From: Balneolaceae bacterium
Lineage (GTDB): Bacteria; Bacteroidota; Rhodothermia; Balneolales; Balneolaceae
Reading direction: 5' to 3'
Length of the DNA stretch: 64,000 bases
Assembly: GCA_020832285.1 (NCBI GenBank)
Contig: JAFIFB010000061.1
Location: 26,347 to 90,346, forward strand
The position numbers and the translations under genes were made by a program. Below are positions 37,669 through 46,588 of the stretch, piece after piece. Numbering within the stretch: position 1 is the stretch's first letter; each line of letters begins with the position of its first letter. Below the pieces are notes generated by a model that saw nothing but the letters and a program-made list of their open reading frames with translations, did no database searches and was not told the DNA's origin.

Positions 37669-38568
37669 CTATCTCAGTCCGTTTGGAATTCCCTTACAAA
37701 TTCTGCTCACGGCATCGTGACTGTGCAGACTCTCGAAGTGAGAGCAGCGAATCACAAAATCGCGAATACGTTCATCATCATTCAGCTCATCAAACAACAG
37801 ACGGGCCGCATCTTCCACAAACTTCTGGAAAGCACCATTCATTTCTGCAAATGCCTGTTCATCTTCTCGCTTCACAATCACCTGCGTTTCGGTTTGAAGG
37901 GCTTCACGGCAGTGCTCTACAAGCTCATCAATAAATATCTCCTCATTTAGCTGAACCGTGACATTAGCACGACTTCGCTGACTGTGCGGAATTGCTGCGA
38001 TATCACGCGTATCTCTCGCATGTTCGGATAGCTCGTAAGAGCAGGGACAGGCACTGCTGTATTCAAAATCGAGATGCACAAAACTTGCAAACCGTCCGTA
38101 TTCATCGATCTTTCCTTCAAACGAAACATTGTAATATTGATAACCGCTGTAATCCGAGCGCAGACTCTGCTTCATCATCGGGTAGCTGAAACTGAGCTTC
38201 AGAAAAGCCGTCTGACTATCCAGGTCTTCTTTATATGCCTCAAGCACCTCTTTCAGCTTGTCGGGGTGAAAAACATCATCTTTAAATTTGTAGAATGTGC
38301 GCATAATCCGCCCCATATTGATGCCTTTTTTTCCAGCATCCAGCCCTACATATCCATCAACGGACGTTTCGAGCGTTAATAGTTCACCTGATGGAACCGG
38401 ATATTTCAAAGGCAGCTTAAAGTTGGATATTCCAACCTGTTGAATCGGTACATTTGCACCTTCTATCAGTGATGCAGGACCATTTTGAAGGTCGGGCAGA
38501 CTTTCTTTGTACTGGTCGTTTGCCACAAACGTAGGGTCGTAGAATTTTCTGAGATTTGTAGTAATCAT
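37669..38568 (-). CDS. folE2: GTP cyclohydrolase IB
   Basis: A 299-residue FolE2 (PF02649, COG1469), a metal-flexible GTP cyclohydrolase unrelated in motif layout to FolE. The active-site cysteine segment SSACPCSYELSEHARD and the following IPHSQRSRANVTVQL are diagnostic, and the C-terminus CSHFESLHSHDAVSRICKG is also typical. The gene is 31 bases downstream of the PTPS-type gene on the same strand, so dihydroneopterin triphosphate is probably made and used within one operon. The window also holds a type IA enzyme (folE), which needs zinc. FolE2 often substitutes under zinc limitation. Confidence 0.96.
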   Translation of the reverse strand: MITTNLRKFYDPTFVANDQYKESLPDLQNGPASLIEGANVPIQQVGISNFKLPLKYPVPSGELLTLETSVDGYVGLDAGKKGINMGRIMRTFYKFKDDVFHPDKLKEVLEAYKEDLDSQTAFLKLSFSYPMMKQSLRSDYSGYQYYNVSFEGKIDEYGRFASFVHLDFEYSSACPCSYELSEHARDTRDIAAIPHSQRSRANVTVQLNEEIFIDELVEHCREALQTETQVIVKREDEQAFAEMNGAFQKFVEDAARLLFDELNDDERIRDFVIRCSHFESLHSHDAVSRICKGIPNGLR

Positions 38569-38599
38569 ACTTGATGGGTAATAAAGGTTTTGTAAATAT

Positions 38600-39028
38600 T
38601 TAACCTCGGTTAGGACAATATTCCGCCATATTTCGTTCAGTTTCGTAGAGTTTTACGGAATATAGTTTAGCCCCTTTGCTTGCCGTGTTGTTTACGGGTT
38701 TTTCTATTTCATAAAAGAAAGCTCTGCAAAGATTTTCAGTACTGGGGATGATACCCTGCAGAAACGGAACTTCAAGATTCAGGTTTTTATGATCGCAAGA
38801 ATCGATAATTTTTTCTTTGATAATCGCTTTCAGTTCACCCAGATCAATCACATAGCCAGTCTCTTCATCTGGTTCCCCGGCAACGGTCACCTCAATCACA
38901 TAGTTATGTCCGTGCCAGTTAGGATTATTACACTTGCCAAATACCCGCCTGTTCCATTCATCCGGTTTCCCGGGATTGTGCAGCCGGTGAGAGGCATTAA
39001 AATGAGCTTTGCGTGTTACGTAGATCAA
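38600..39028 (-). CDS. 6-pyruvoyl-tetrahydropterin synthase (PTPS-II motif)
   Basis: A 142-residue enzyme of the PTPS/QueD family. The zinc histidines are H14 (HFNASHRLH) and H39/H41 (WHGHNY). The catalytic cysteine C33 sits in GKCNNPNWHGH, which is the C-x5-HGH spacing of true PTPS (biopterin route) and not the C-x3-HGH of QueD. CDHKNLNLEVPF and STENLCRAFFYEIE also follow the animal-like enzyme. Expected reaction: dihydroneopterin triphosphate to 6-pyruvoyl-tetrahydropterin. It lies directly upstream of folE2 in one operon. QueD activity cannot be fully excluded. Confidence 0.88.
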   Translation of the reverse strand: MIYVTRKAHFNASHRLHNPGKPDEWNRRVFGKCNNPNWHGHNYVIEVTVAGEPDEETGYVIDLGELKAIIKEKIIDSCDHKNLNLEVPFLQGIIPSTENLCRAFFYEIEKPVNNTASKGAKLYSVKLYETERNMAEYCPNRG

Positions 39029-39135
39029 AATATTCGGGTAGTATCGATGTTTATATCAAAGTAGTCAGTCAAACAACCTGTATTCAGAAACGGTTCCTGC
39101 AGTTTGAAGATTTTTTTTGAACTGACATAAAATAT

Positions 39136-39756
39136 TCACAAAATTGGCTGCAATATTTCCCATAAATTATTGGCAATGATTTCGTGTCCTTCTTCAGTAG
39201 GATGAATTCCATCGGGCAGGTTCAAGTCGGGTTCACCAGCAACTCCTTCGAGGATAAACGGCATATACACTACATCATTAGCCTCGGCCAGTTCGGTATA
39301 AATCGTTCGGAACGCTTCGGTGTAGTCGCTGCCCATATTTGGCGGTGCCTCCATTCCGGTCAGCACAATTGTGACTTCCGGGTACGTTTCCCTCACTTTA
39401 TCCATAATTCCCTGGAGGTTTTTTTTGGTATCCTGAGGATCGATTCCCCGAAGTCCGTCATTCCCTCCCAGTTCAAGAACAAAAACATCCACCTGCTGCT
39501 GAAGAATCCAATCCACTCTGCGCAATCCGCCAGCCGATGTTTCACCACTGGAGCCGGCATTGACTACCCTGTAACTCAGTCCATTTTCATCAATTTTTTC
39601 CTGAATTATTGCCGGAAATGCCTGATCTTCCTCAAGCCCGTACCCGGCTGTAATGCTGTCTCCGAAAAAAAGAATCGTTTTGTTATCCTGCGCTGCAGCA
39701 GAGGCAAATGTAAAAAAAATTGTTAAGACAAGAGATGTAACCTTACTCACGTTCAT
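39136..39756 (-). CDS. Secreted SGNH-type arylesterase/thioesterase (TesA-like)
   Basis: A 206-residue hydrolase with an export signal (MNVSKVTSLVLTIFFTFASAAAQ). The GDS block is ILFFGDSITAGYGL with the nucleophile serine, the GND block is LELGGNDGLRG, and the catalytic Asp-His pair is in LPDGIHPTEEGH. These are the SGNH/GDSL blocks of TesA, which hydrolyses acyl esters in the periplasm. It is transcribed away from the ybbA/ybbP-like ABC genes, the same divergent arrangement known from tesA-ybbAP of enterobacteria. Confidence 0.94.
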   Translation of the reverse strand: MNVSKVTSLVLTIFFTFASAAAQDNKTILFFGDSITAGYGLEEDQAFPAIIQEKIDENGLSYRVVNAGSSGETSAGGLRRVDWILQQQVDVFVLELGGNDGLRGIDPQDTKKNLQGIMDKVRETYPEVTIVLTGMEAPPNMGSDYTEAFRTIYTELAEANDVVYMPFILEGVAGEPDLNLPDGIHPTEEGHEIIANNLWEILQPIL

Positions 39757-39887
39757 ACGTTTTATATTGATTAGTTATGACATACTGATCTGCTCAAAAA
39801 GAGAATCACCGCAAGGTTTTGTACTTGCGGAATGATTTATCACAACCATTTTGTTTGATTCATTGTTTCAAATCCAACTATTTCAGA

Positions 39888-40619
39888 ATGAATAAAGATC
39901 CGATATTGAAGGCTCAAGAGCTAACGAAAACATTTAAAAGCGGTGACCATTCACTTACCGTTCTTAATGATGTATCATTTTCCATCCAAAAAGGAATCTC
40001 ATGCGCCATTGTGGGGCCATCCGGCAGCGGAAAAACTACACTGCTTGGCCTTTGTGCAGCGCTTGATAAACCGACCTCAGGCTCTGTCATGCTCAACGGT
40101 CAAACCATTTCCGGCTTTTCGGAAGACCGTCTCACAAAGATCAGAAACGAACAGATCGGCTTTGTATTTCAGTCTTTTCAGTTAATTTCTACACTCACAG
40201 CTCTCGAAAACGTGATGGTTCCCATTGAACTGAGAGGAATTCCTTACAAAAAAGTGGAGAACCGGGCTCTTGAAATTCTCGAAAGTGTTGGGCTGAAAGA
40301 TCGTACCCATCACTATCCCAACCAGCTTTCCGGCGGTGAACAGCAGCGGGTGGGCATTGCAAGAGCATTCATCCACAAACCCGACATTTTATTTGCCGAT
40401 GAACCGACGGGAAACCTCGATGGCGAAACCGGGGCCCAGATTGAACGATTAATATTTGACTTGAACCGTGAGCAGGGAACCACCCTGGTGATCGTAACCC
40501 ACGACCGTGAACTTGCAAAAAAGTGTGACCGTGTGATTGAACTGAAAAACGGGCGCATTTTTGCCGATTCGGCCGAATCCGAGCAGGTAACCGAAGAAAT
40601 TCAAATGAATCTTGCCTGA
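39888..40619 (+). CDS. ABC transporter ATPase (YbbA/LolD type)
   Basis: A 243-residue ATP-binding subunit of a MacB/LolD/YbbA-class complex. Walker A is GPSGSGKTTL, the signature LSGGEQQRVGIARA, Walker B ILFADEPTGNLDG, and the switch histidine is in VIVTHDREL. The ATG at 39888 (MNKDPILKAQELTKTF) opens the domain correctly and is preferred to an in-frame TTG 23 codons upstream. The stop overlaps the next ATG (TGATG), so it is coupled to the permease. Neighbouring the TesA-like esterase suggests the YbbA-YbbP system, whose substrate is not settled. Confidence 0.93.
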   Translation: MNKDPILKAQELTKTFKSGDHSLTVLNDVSFSIQKGISCAIVGPSGSGKTTLLGLCAALDKPTSGSVMLNGQTISGFSEDRLTKIRNEQIGFVFQSFQLISTLTALENVMVPIELRGIPYKKVENRALEILESVGLKDRTHHYPNQLSGGEQQRVGIARAFIHKPDILFADEPTGNLDGETGAQIERLIFDLNREQGTTLVIVTHDRELAKKCDRVIELKNGRIFADSAESEQVTEEIQMNLA

Positions 40620-43171
40620 TGAAATGGTTTCGTGAATTTCTGACTCCCTTTAGCTGGAAACTGGCATGGCGCGATGCAAGACCCCAATGGAAAAGCCTGC
40701 TGCTCTACGCATCCTCGGTGATTGCCGGGGTTGCGGCACTTGTGGCCATATTATCTTTCCGGAGTGATGTTCTACTCACTGTAAATGACCAATCGCGTGA
40801 ACTCCTCGGCGCCGATTTGGAATTGCGTTCTTCGCAGCCGTTTCATGAGGAGGTTGAAGCATTTGTTGATTCCATTGGCGGAAGAACGGCCGATGCACTT
40901 GAGTTTAATTCGATGGTGCTCTTCAAAACCAACGGTACAACCCGGCTTTCGCAAATTCGCGCCATTGAAGGGCCATTCCCTATTTATGGCACCATCAAAA
41001 CCGAACCGGAAGATGCGGCAGCTCTTTATCAGGATGAGCATTTTGCCCTTGTGGAACAATCGGCCATGAACCAGTTCGGGATTTCGGTGGGTGACAGTAT
41101 CCGCCTTGGAAACAACACTCTTCCAATTGGCGGGGCTTTGATCACCGTTCCCGGAGAGGCAGCAGCATTTTCACTGATCGGACCGAGGGTCTATGTGCCC
41201 AAATCGGCAATAGAGGGTTCCGGATTGCTGGATCGCGGCAGCCGCGTAATGTACAAAAGTTATTTCCAATTCGATTCGTCCGAGGAGGTCTCCCGAATTG
41301 TGGAAGAGTTCCGTCCTATTGGGCGCGAACACCGTGTCCGAACCGAAACCGTTGAGAGCCGAAAACAGGATTTTGAGGCAATCGTCAATAACCTCTCCCG
41401 GTACCTCGGACTGATTGCTTTTATCGCCCTGCTGCTTGGTGGCCTGGGTGTTGCCAGTGCGATTTATGTATACATCAAACGAAAAACTTCCACTGTGGCT
41501 ACCCTGCAATGCCTTGGGGTAAGCCGTGAAAAAATCCTCGCCTCTTTTGCGATTCAGATCGCTTTTCTCGGGCTGTTTGGGTCTGTCACCGGAACAACCA
41601 TTGGTGTATTTCTTCAATTTTATATTCCCACGCTTTTTACAGATCTGCTTCCTTTCGGTATTGTTCAGAGTATTTCCATACAAGCAGTATCTTTGGGATT
41701 ATTTACGGGCATTCTTGTAAGTGTGGTTTTTTCACTGCTTCCCCTTGCTGCAGTGAGTACCATCTCCCCGCTGCTCACACTTCGAAACACCGATTTCTCC
41801 CCCATCGGAGCTCTCTCGAAAAAAGTGAAATTCATAACACTTGGAATTTCACTGCTGGTATTAATCCTGATTGTAGCCTTGCTCACTGAAAGTTTGCTGA
41901 CTGCCGCCGCTTTTACATTCAGCCTGATACTGTTCGTATTTATTCTCTGGGGAGTCTCAGTCTTTTTGATTTCTGCCATCAAAAATCTCCGGCTCAAATC
42001 ATTTTCCTACACGATGCGCCAGGGTATGGCCAACCTGTTTCGGCCCAACAACCAAACCTCGATGCTGGTAACCACTCTCGGTATGGGTATGCTTTTGATA
42101 GGCACTCTCTACCTATCGCAGGATATGCTTTTACAGCGTATTAATTTTGAAACCGGGGAGCAGATGCCGGACCTCGTGTTTTACGATATTCAGACCGATC
42201 AAAACGAAGATGTACTCTCGATGATTCAAGAAAACGGCGGTGATGTGCTGCTGAATGTCCCGATCGTATCGATGAGACTGGAGAGCCGTAAAGGAGTTTC
42301 TGTACGGGAGCTACGCGCTGACACCACCCATAATATCAGCGGGTGGGCGCTATCCAGAGAGTATAGGGTTACATATCGTGACCATCTCACTGATGCAGAA
42401 CGAATTGTGGAAGGCGAGTGGATCAGTGAAGGTGATGGTATCGGGAGTGTAGTGCCGATTTCTGTTTCAGAACAAATTATTGAAGGATTGGAAATTTCCG
42501 TCGGGGATACGCTTGGTTTTAATGTACAAGGCGTACCTGTGACCACCGTTGTGGCCAGTTTGCGGGAAGTGGATTTCCAGCGGCCTGAGCCCAATTTCTT
42601 TGTTGTTTTCCCGAAAGGTGTACTTGAAGAAGCTCCGCAGTTTTTTGCCACAACACTTCGTACCGATGATGAAAATCACTCTATTGCGATTCAGCAGGCG
42701 GTAACAGCTGATTTCCCAAACGTTTCGTCGATTGATATTTCCGTGGCTCTTCAAAGTATCCGCGAATTTTTAGATAAGGTTTCCCTGGCGATACAGTTTA
42801 TGGCACTATTCAGTATTCTTACCGGGTTTATCGTTCTGGCCAGTTCAGTCGCGATCAGCCGGCGGCAGAGAACCAAAGAGTCGGTACTGCTTCGAACGCT
42901 GGGCGCCGGAAAATCTCAGATCGGTTCCATCCAGACGATTGAATATGCACTCTTGGGACTTTTATCCAGCCTGGCCGGACTAATTCTGGCACTGGCAGCA
43001 AGCTGGGGGCTCGCCTATTTCTACTTCGACCTGGTGTTCGTCCCCGATATGCTCACACTCACCGTCATAACAGTGTTAATTATGATATCGGCGATTCTCA
43101 TCGGATGGAGTGGCAGCCGGCACATATTCAAACATTCACCCCTTGAAATTTTAAGGCTGGAGACAAGTTAA
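40619..43171 (+). CDS. FtsX-type ABC permease (YbbP-like)
   Basis: An 850-residue permease with two FtsX-like modules. It has an N-terminal helix (about 22-45), a large extracytoplasmic domain (50-260), three helices (about 262-390), further helices near 400-460, a second extracytoplasmic domain (490-710) and three last helices (about 725-835). Its length and ten-helix-like layout fit the YbbP/COG3127 group of predicted ABC permeases. It overlaps the ATPase gene by one base. With the esterase across the divergent promoter it forms a tesA-ybbA-ybbP set. Confidence 0.92.
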   Translation: MKWFREFLTPFSWKLAWRDARPQWKSLLLYASSVIAGVAALVAILSFRSDVLLTVNDQSRELLGADLELRSSQPFHEEVEAFVDSIGGRTADALEFNSMVLFKTNGTTRLSQIRAIEGPFPIYGTIKTEPEDAAALYQDEHFALVEQSAMNQFGISVGDSIRLGNNTLPIGGALITVPGEAAAFSLIGPRVYVPKSAIEGSGLLDRGSRVMYKSYFQFDSSEEVSRIVEEFRPIGREHRVRTETVESRKQDFEAIVNNLSRYLGLIAFIALLLGGLGVASAIYVYIKRKTSTVATLQCLGVSREKILASFAIQIAFLGLFGSVTGTTIGVFLQFYIPTLFTDLLPFGIVQSISIQAVSLGLFTGILVSVVFSLLPLAAVSTISPLLTLRNTDFSPIGALSKKVKFITLGISLLVLILIVALLTESLLTAAAFTFSLILFVFILWGVSVFLISAIKNLRLKSFSYTMRQGMANLFRPNNQTSMLVTTLGMGMLLIGTLYLSQDMLLQRINFETGEQMPDLVFYDIQTDQNEDVLSMIQENGGDVLLNVPIVSMRLESRKGVSVRELRADTTHNISGWALSREYRVTYRDHLTDAERIVEGEWISEGDGIGSVVPISVSEQIIEGLEISVGDTLGFNVQGVPVTTVVASLREVDFQRPEPNFFVVFPKGVLEEAPQFFATTLRTDDENHSIAIQQAVTADFPNVSSIDISVALQSIREFLDKVSLAIQFMALFSILTGFIVLASSVAISRRQRTKESVLLRTLGAGKSQIGSIQTIEYALLGLLSSLAGLILALAASWGLAYFYFDLVFVPDMLTLTVITVLIMISAILIGWSGSRHIFKHSPLEILRLETS

Positions 43172-43176
43172 CTGCT

Positions 43177-43341
43177 GTGCAATTTTCCAATCAAACCTTG
43201 TGGATAATTTCGATTACTGTATTGGTTATTTGTCTGCTGCTGGCACTGATCCTTTATATCCGTACGGATGTGATTTATATCGCAATACTGATCGCACCCC
43301 CCATTATCCACTGGATCTTGAGAAAAAAGCAAAAAGGATAG
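43177..43341 (+). CDS. 54-residue membrane protein after the ABC permease
   Basis: Five bases after the permease stop, a GTG opens a 54-residue frame: MQFSNQTLWIISITVLVICL, then a second hydrophobic stretch and a basic end HWILRKKQKG. It has two probable membrane helices separated by a short polar turn (YIRTD) and a lysine/arginine-rich tail that should stay inside. The tight spacing argues for co-transcription and coupling with the ABC genes, maybe as a small accessory subunit. No family was recognised. Confidence 0.6.
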   Translation: MQFSNQTLWIISITVLVICLLLALILYIRTDVIYIAILIAPPIIHWILRKKQKG

Positions 43342-43755
43342 TTGCGGGTTGCGGGTAAAGGTTTGTTACTTTTTTCTTTGATCCAAATTAAATTTTAAAA
43401 TACCAAAAAGAATACCTGGCATGGCGCAAGCACTTGTGACCTTTACTGGCTGGCTGAACGTCCCGCTTGCACCCTTGTTTCAATACTTGCTGCTCCTACT
43501 CCTGCCGGCGTAAATCACAACCAAACAAAGCAGGAAAACTTATACGCCGGACACATTACAAAAATACCCCTGTCATCTCGACTGAACGAACGGAGTGAGT
43601 GAATGGAGAGATCTCTAAATCACCCCCTCTGCGTTCACCGCGCCCACTGCGGTTACCCCCTGCACGGAGCGTCGGCCTGCCTCTGATTTTTATTTCGGGC
43701 TACCTTTCCAAATCTATTTCCCCTCTCTGCTTCTCTCCCCCACCCCGTCACTCCC
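43342..43755. other. 414-bp spacer with intergenic-repeat-like sequence
   Basis: No gene is supported. It holds an inverted pair (CCGGCGTA at 43505-43512 and TACGCCGG at 43543-43550) and, at about 43570-43615, a segment of the type CATCTCGACTGAACGAACGG with an AGAGATCT end. I recall similar dispersed segments from intergenic DNA of this bacterial group. The right end is C-rich and runs into the stop of the M20 peptidase gene. Confidence 0.45.
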
Positions 43756-44943
43756 TCACCGTTCAGGTTGCACATCCGGTGCCATCAGAAGTGCCGTAAA
43801 AAGAGCGACCCGATCCATCGTTTCATCTAAAAATATTTTTTCGCTAAGGCTGTGAGCTCCTTCACCCACAGCTCCAAGTCCGTCGAGGACAGCCGTATGA
43901 AGGCTTGCAAAACTACCATCAGAGCCTCCACCCGTGGTTCCTTCTTTAAGATCAAGTTCCATCACACCGGAAATGTTTTGTGCCAGATTCCACAGAGCAG
44001 TATTTCGCTCATTTTTTTCAAGTGGCGGACGCCGGAAACCTCCCTTCACTTTCACTGTGGTCCCTTCCAGCACAGGTTGAATAGATCTGATCTCTTTTTC
44101 AACCCGATCCATATCCTCAACTGCGAGAATACGAACGTTCAGATGTGCCGCTGCTTCTGCAGGAACCACATTCAGTGCCGACCCTCCGCTGATTTTCCCC
44201 ACATTTACCGTGATTCCTCTTTCCGGATCATTTAAATCGCACAAGGTCTGTATTACGTATGATAGTTCCTGAATCGCGCTGATTCCCTTTTCCGGTTCGA
44301 TGCCGGCGTGTGCAGCGATTCCTTCCACTTCAACTTTGAATATTCCTGATCCTTTTCTCCTTGTTTTCAGCTTTCCGTCTGTATCGAGGCTGGGTTCGGG
44401 AACAAGTGCGCGTTTTGCAGTTTTTGCCAGGCTTTCAACCAGCTCCCTGGAATCTTGGCTGCCGGTTTCCTCATCGGTGTTGATAAAAATCACCGGCTGA
44501 AGTTTCGGCTTCAGTTCCAGTTTCCGCAGAACGTTCAGGGCGGTAATCATCATCACCAGGCCCGCTTTCATATCATAAGCGCCCGGGCCAGTGATGATAT
44601 TGCCGGATTGTTTCCATGGAAGTTTTTCCAGTGTTCCCACCGGCCATACCGTATCGGCATGCCCCAGTAAAAGCTGATTTCCTTCAAATTCGTTTCCCTT
44701 AAGATGAGCTGTGAGTTGTCCGCCGCTTTTTCCCCCTGGAAGAAGTTTGACCTTGCACCCCAGCTCATCAAACCGTTCTGCCAGAATTTCAAGAAAATCC
44801 CGGTTTCGGTCATGATTTTCGGTAGGTGTTTCGAAAAGCACAAAATCCTTCAAAAGGGTCACAAAAAAGTCCCTCTCTTTGTGACAGGTTTCCCAGATTC
44901 GTGCTATCGTTTCACGGTTCAATCCTCTGTATCTATTACTCAT
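43756..44943 (-). CDS. M20-family metallopeptidase (CPG2-like)
   Basis: A 395-residue di-zinc exopeptidase similar to glutamate carboxypeptidase. Metal and catalytic blocks: LLLGHADTVWPVG (first His and Asp), GAYDMKAGLVMMITAL (bridging Asp), INTDEETGSQDSRELV (catalytic Glu pair) and GTTGGGSDGSFAS. The dimerisation domain (about 185-300) includes GIAAHAGIEPEKGISA. No signal peptide is seen, so it is cytoplasmic. It is likely to release a C-terminal residue or cleave an acylated amino acid. It is divergent from the VOC gene. Confidence 0.93.
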   Translation of the reverse strand: MSNRYRGLNRETIARIWETCHKERDFFVTLLKDFVLFETPTENHDRNRDFLEILAERFDELGCKVKLLPGGKSGGQLTAHLKGNEFEGNQLLLGHADTVWPVGTLEKLPWKQSGNIITGPGAYDMKAGLVMMITALNVLRKLELKPKLQPVIFINTDEETGSQDSRELVESLAKTAKRALVPEPSLDTDGKLKTRRKGSGIFKVEVEGIAAHAGIEPEKGISAIQELSYVIQTLCDLNDPERGITVNVGKISGGSALNVVPAEAAAHLNVRILAVEDMDRVEKEIRSIQPVLEGTTVKVKGGFRRPPLEKNERNTALWNLAQNISGVMELDLKEGTTGGGSDGSFASLHTAVLDGLGAVGEGAHSLSEKIFLDETMDRVALFTALLMAPDVQPER

Positions 44944-45054
44944 TATGGCTTATTATTCAGTTTTCATTTCCGATATTTAACAATCTTTGTTACCATGTGT
45001 TATCTTCATTTACCATTATAAAAATAAACATTTAACCCGCCGAAATCGCACGCA

Positions 45055-45465
45055 ATGTTTAACGCAGTTTTTGATCATTACACCATCAAAGTGCAGAGCC
45101 TCGACAGAAGCATCGAATTTTACAAAAACATCCTCGGGCTTGAAGAGATTGAAAACCGGACAAAAAAACCATATATCCGCTGGCTCTCTATGGGGCCGGG
45201 ATCGGAGCTGCACATTGTAGAGGGAGATCCCAAGACGATAAAAACCGATGTTGGTGTTCACATGTCCGTGCGGCTGCGTGATTTTGACCGGTTCATGGAG
45301 CATCTTGAAAAAAACGGCATTACTCCCCACACCTCAGGGGGTGAACCAAATGAAATTACGATCCGAACCGATGGCATCCGTCAGGTCTATTTTACCGATC
45401 CCGATGGTTACTGGATTGAAGTAAATGAAGCCGAGATTTTAAACGACCCACCTTCTAACAACTGA
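45055..45465 (+). CDS. VOC-family (glyoxalase/dioxygenase superfamily) protein
   Basis: A 136-residue single-module protein with the beta-alpha-beta3 pattern. It begins FDHYTIKVQSLDRSIEFYKNI, has GSELHIVEGDP in the middle, and ends RQVYFTDPDGYWIEVNE, where the first histidine and last glutamate are typical metal ligands. The substrate is unknown; members include glyoxalase I, dioxygenases and resistance proteins. It is followed after three bases by a small YqaE-type gene, and the two are probably translated from one message with the SDR downstream. Confidence 0.88.
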   Translation: MFNAVFDHYTIKVQSLDRSIEFYKNILGLEEIENRTKKPYIRWLSMGPGSELHIVEGDPKTIKTDVGVHMSVRLRDFDRFMEHLEKNGITPHTSGGEPNEITIRTDGIRQVYFTDPDGYWIEVNEAEILNDPPSNN

Positions 45466-45468
45466 AAC

Positions 45469-45636
45469 ATGAATATTTTACGTATTATTATTGCGATTCT
45501 TTTGCCGCCTTTGGGCGTTTTTTTAACTGTAGGTATCCGTGGTGCCTTCTGGCTGAACATCTTACTGACAATACTGGGATATCTGCCGGGTATTATCCAT
45601 GCGGTCTGGATTATTGCAAAAAACGACTCATCATAA
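45469..45636 (+). CDS. YqaE/Pmp3-family small membrane protein
   Basis: A 55-residue two-helix protein: MNILRIIIAILLPPLGVFLT, then GIRGAFWLNILLTILGYLPG and IIHAVWIIAKNDSS. The PPLGVFL and LGYLPGIIHAVWII signatures identify the UPF0057/Pmp3 (proteolipid) family, linked to membrane potential and salt or cold stress. It lies three bases after the VOC stop and 55 bases before the SDR gene. Confidence 0.92.
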   Translation: MNILRIIIAILLPPLGVFLTVGIRGAFWLNILLTILGYLPGIIHAVWIIAKNDSS

Positions 45637-45691
45637 GTCAACTCTCATTTGCCGGATTAAGAACCCATTTCATAAAGAACAGATCCACTCA

Positions 45692-46363
45692 ATGAAACTT
45701 CACGAAAAAACTGCCATCGTAACCGGAGCGAGCCGGGGTATTGGCCTGGCCATTTCCAAAGCTCTTATAGCTGAAGATATGAATGTGGCCGGATGGAGCC
45801 GAACCGCACCAGAAGAATTCAGGCATGAACACTTTACACACATCAATGCAGACCTTACTTCCGAAAAATCGGTTCAACAAGCCTATGAGAATACTAAAGA
45901 ACGATTTGAGGAGTCTGTTCCGGTTCTGATCAATAATGCAGGTGCCGGCTATCGCGGTTCGATGGATAAAATGCCTCCTGAAAAGTGGCGTGCCCTTTTT
46001 GATCTGAACGTGCATGGAATTTTTTACGTGAGTCGTCTTGTGATTCCAGAGATGAAAAAAGCAGAAGCCGGCCACATTATCAATATTTCCTCGGGTGCCG
46101 GAACCAATGGAATTGCCGGAATGAGCTGTTATTGCGGCACGAAACACGCAGTTGCGGGCATCTCCGAATCCCTTCATCTTGAACTGCGCGATTTCGGAAT
46201 TAAAGTCACATGCCTCTCACCCGGGTCTGTGGAAACCGGTTTTTCAGACTCGAAAAAAAACAAGCTGAAGCCCGAAGATTTGGCTGCTTCGGTTGTTCAC
46301 ATACTCAAATGCACTCAAAATTTCCACTACACCGATGTGCAGGTACGCCCGCTTCAGCCCTGA
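45692..46363 (+). CDS. SDR-family oxidoreductase
   Basis: A 223-residue classical SDR. The cofactor site TGASRGIGLA is at residues 11-20, then LINNAGAGYRGSMDKM, a catalytic serine in INISSGAGTNGIAGM and YCGTKHAVAGI with the Tyr-x3-Lys pair. SPGSVETGFS follows. The ATG at 45692 (MKLHEKTAIVTG) is used because it starts the domain; an upstream in-frame start would run into YqaE. The last gene of the VOC-YqaE-SDR run. Substrate unknown; a carbonyl-detoxifying role together with VOC is possible. Confidence 0.88.
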   Translation: MKLHEKTAIVTGASRGIGLAISKALIAEDMNVAGWSRTAPEEFRHEHFTHINADLTSEKSVQQAYENTKERFEESVPVLINNAGAGYRGSMDKMPPEKWRALFDLNVHGIFYVSRLVIPEMKKAEAGHIINISSGAGTNGIAGMSCYCGTKHAVAGISESLHLELRDFGIKVTCLSPGSVETGFSDSKKNKLKPEDLAASVVHILKCTQNFHYTDVQVRPLQP

Positions 46364-46588
46364 CCTGAAATACAGGTGTTAGTTTATGTTTCTTTCTATC
46401 ATTTTCAATAATACATCACGATTTGTGAAAATTAAGAATAAGTTCACAAATTGAGATCTAAAATAAGCTCTTTATGCAGCTCGTTCCATAACCGGAGAAA
46501 TAATCATACTGCCAAATAATAAACTGTTATTTAGATTTTGCAGGATTGGATTGCCATTTTTCATTGTGAAAATCCTTTAAAAACTGAA

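Noticed and set aside
41171..41683. 170-residue open frame opposite the ABC permease gene
   Set aside because: Antisense of a clear permease gene with no motifs of its own.
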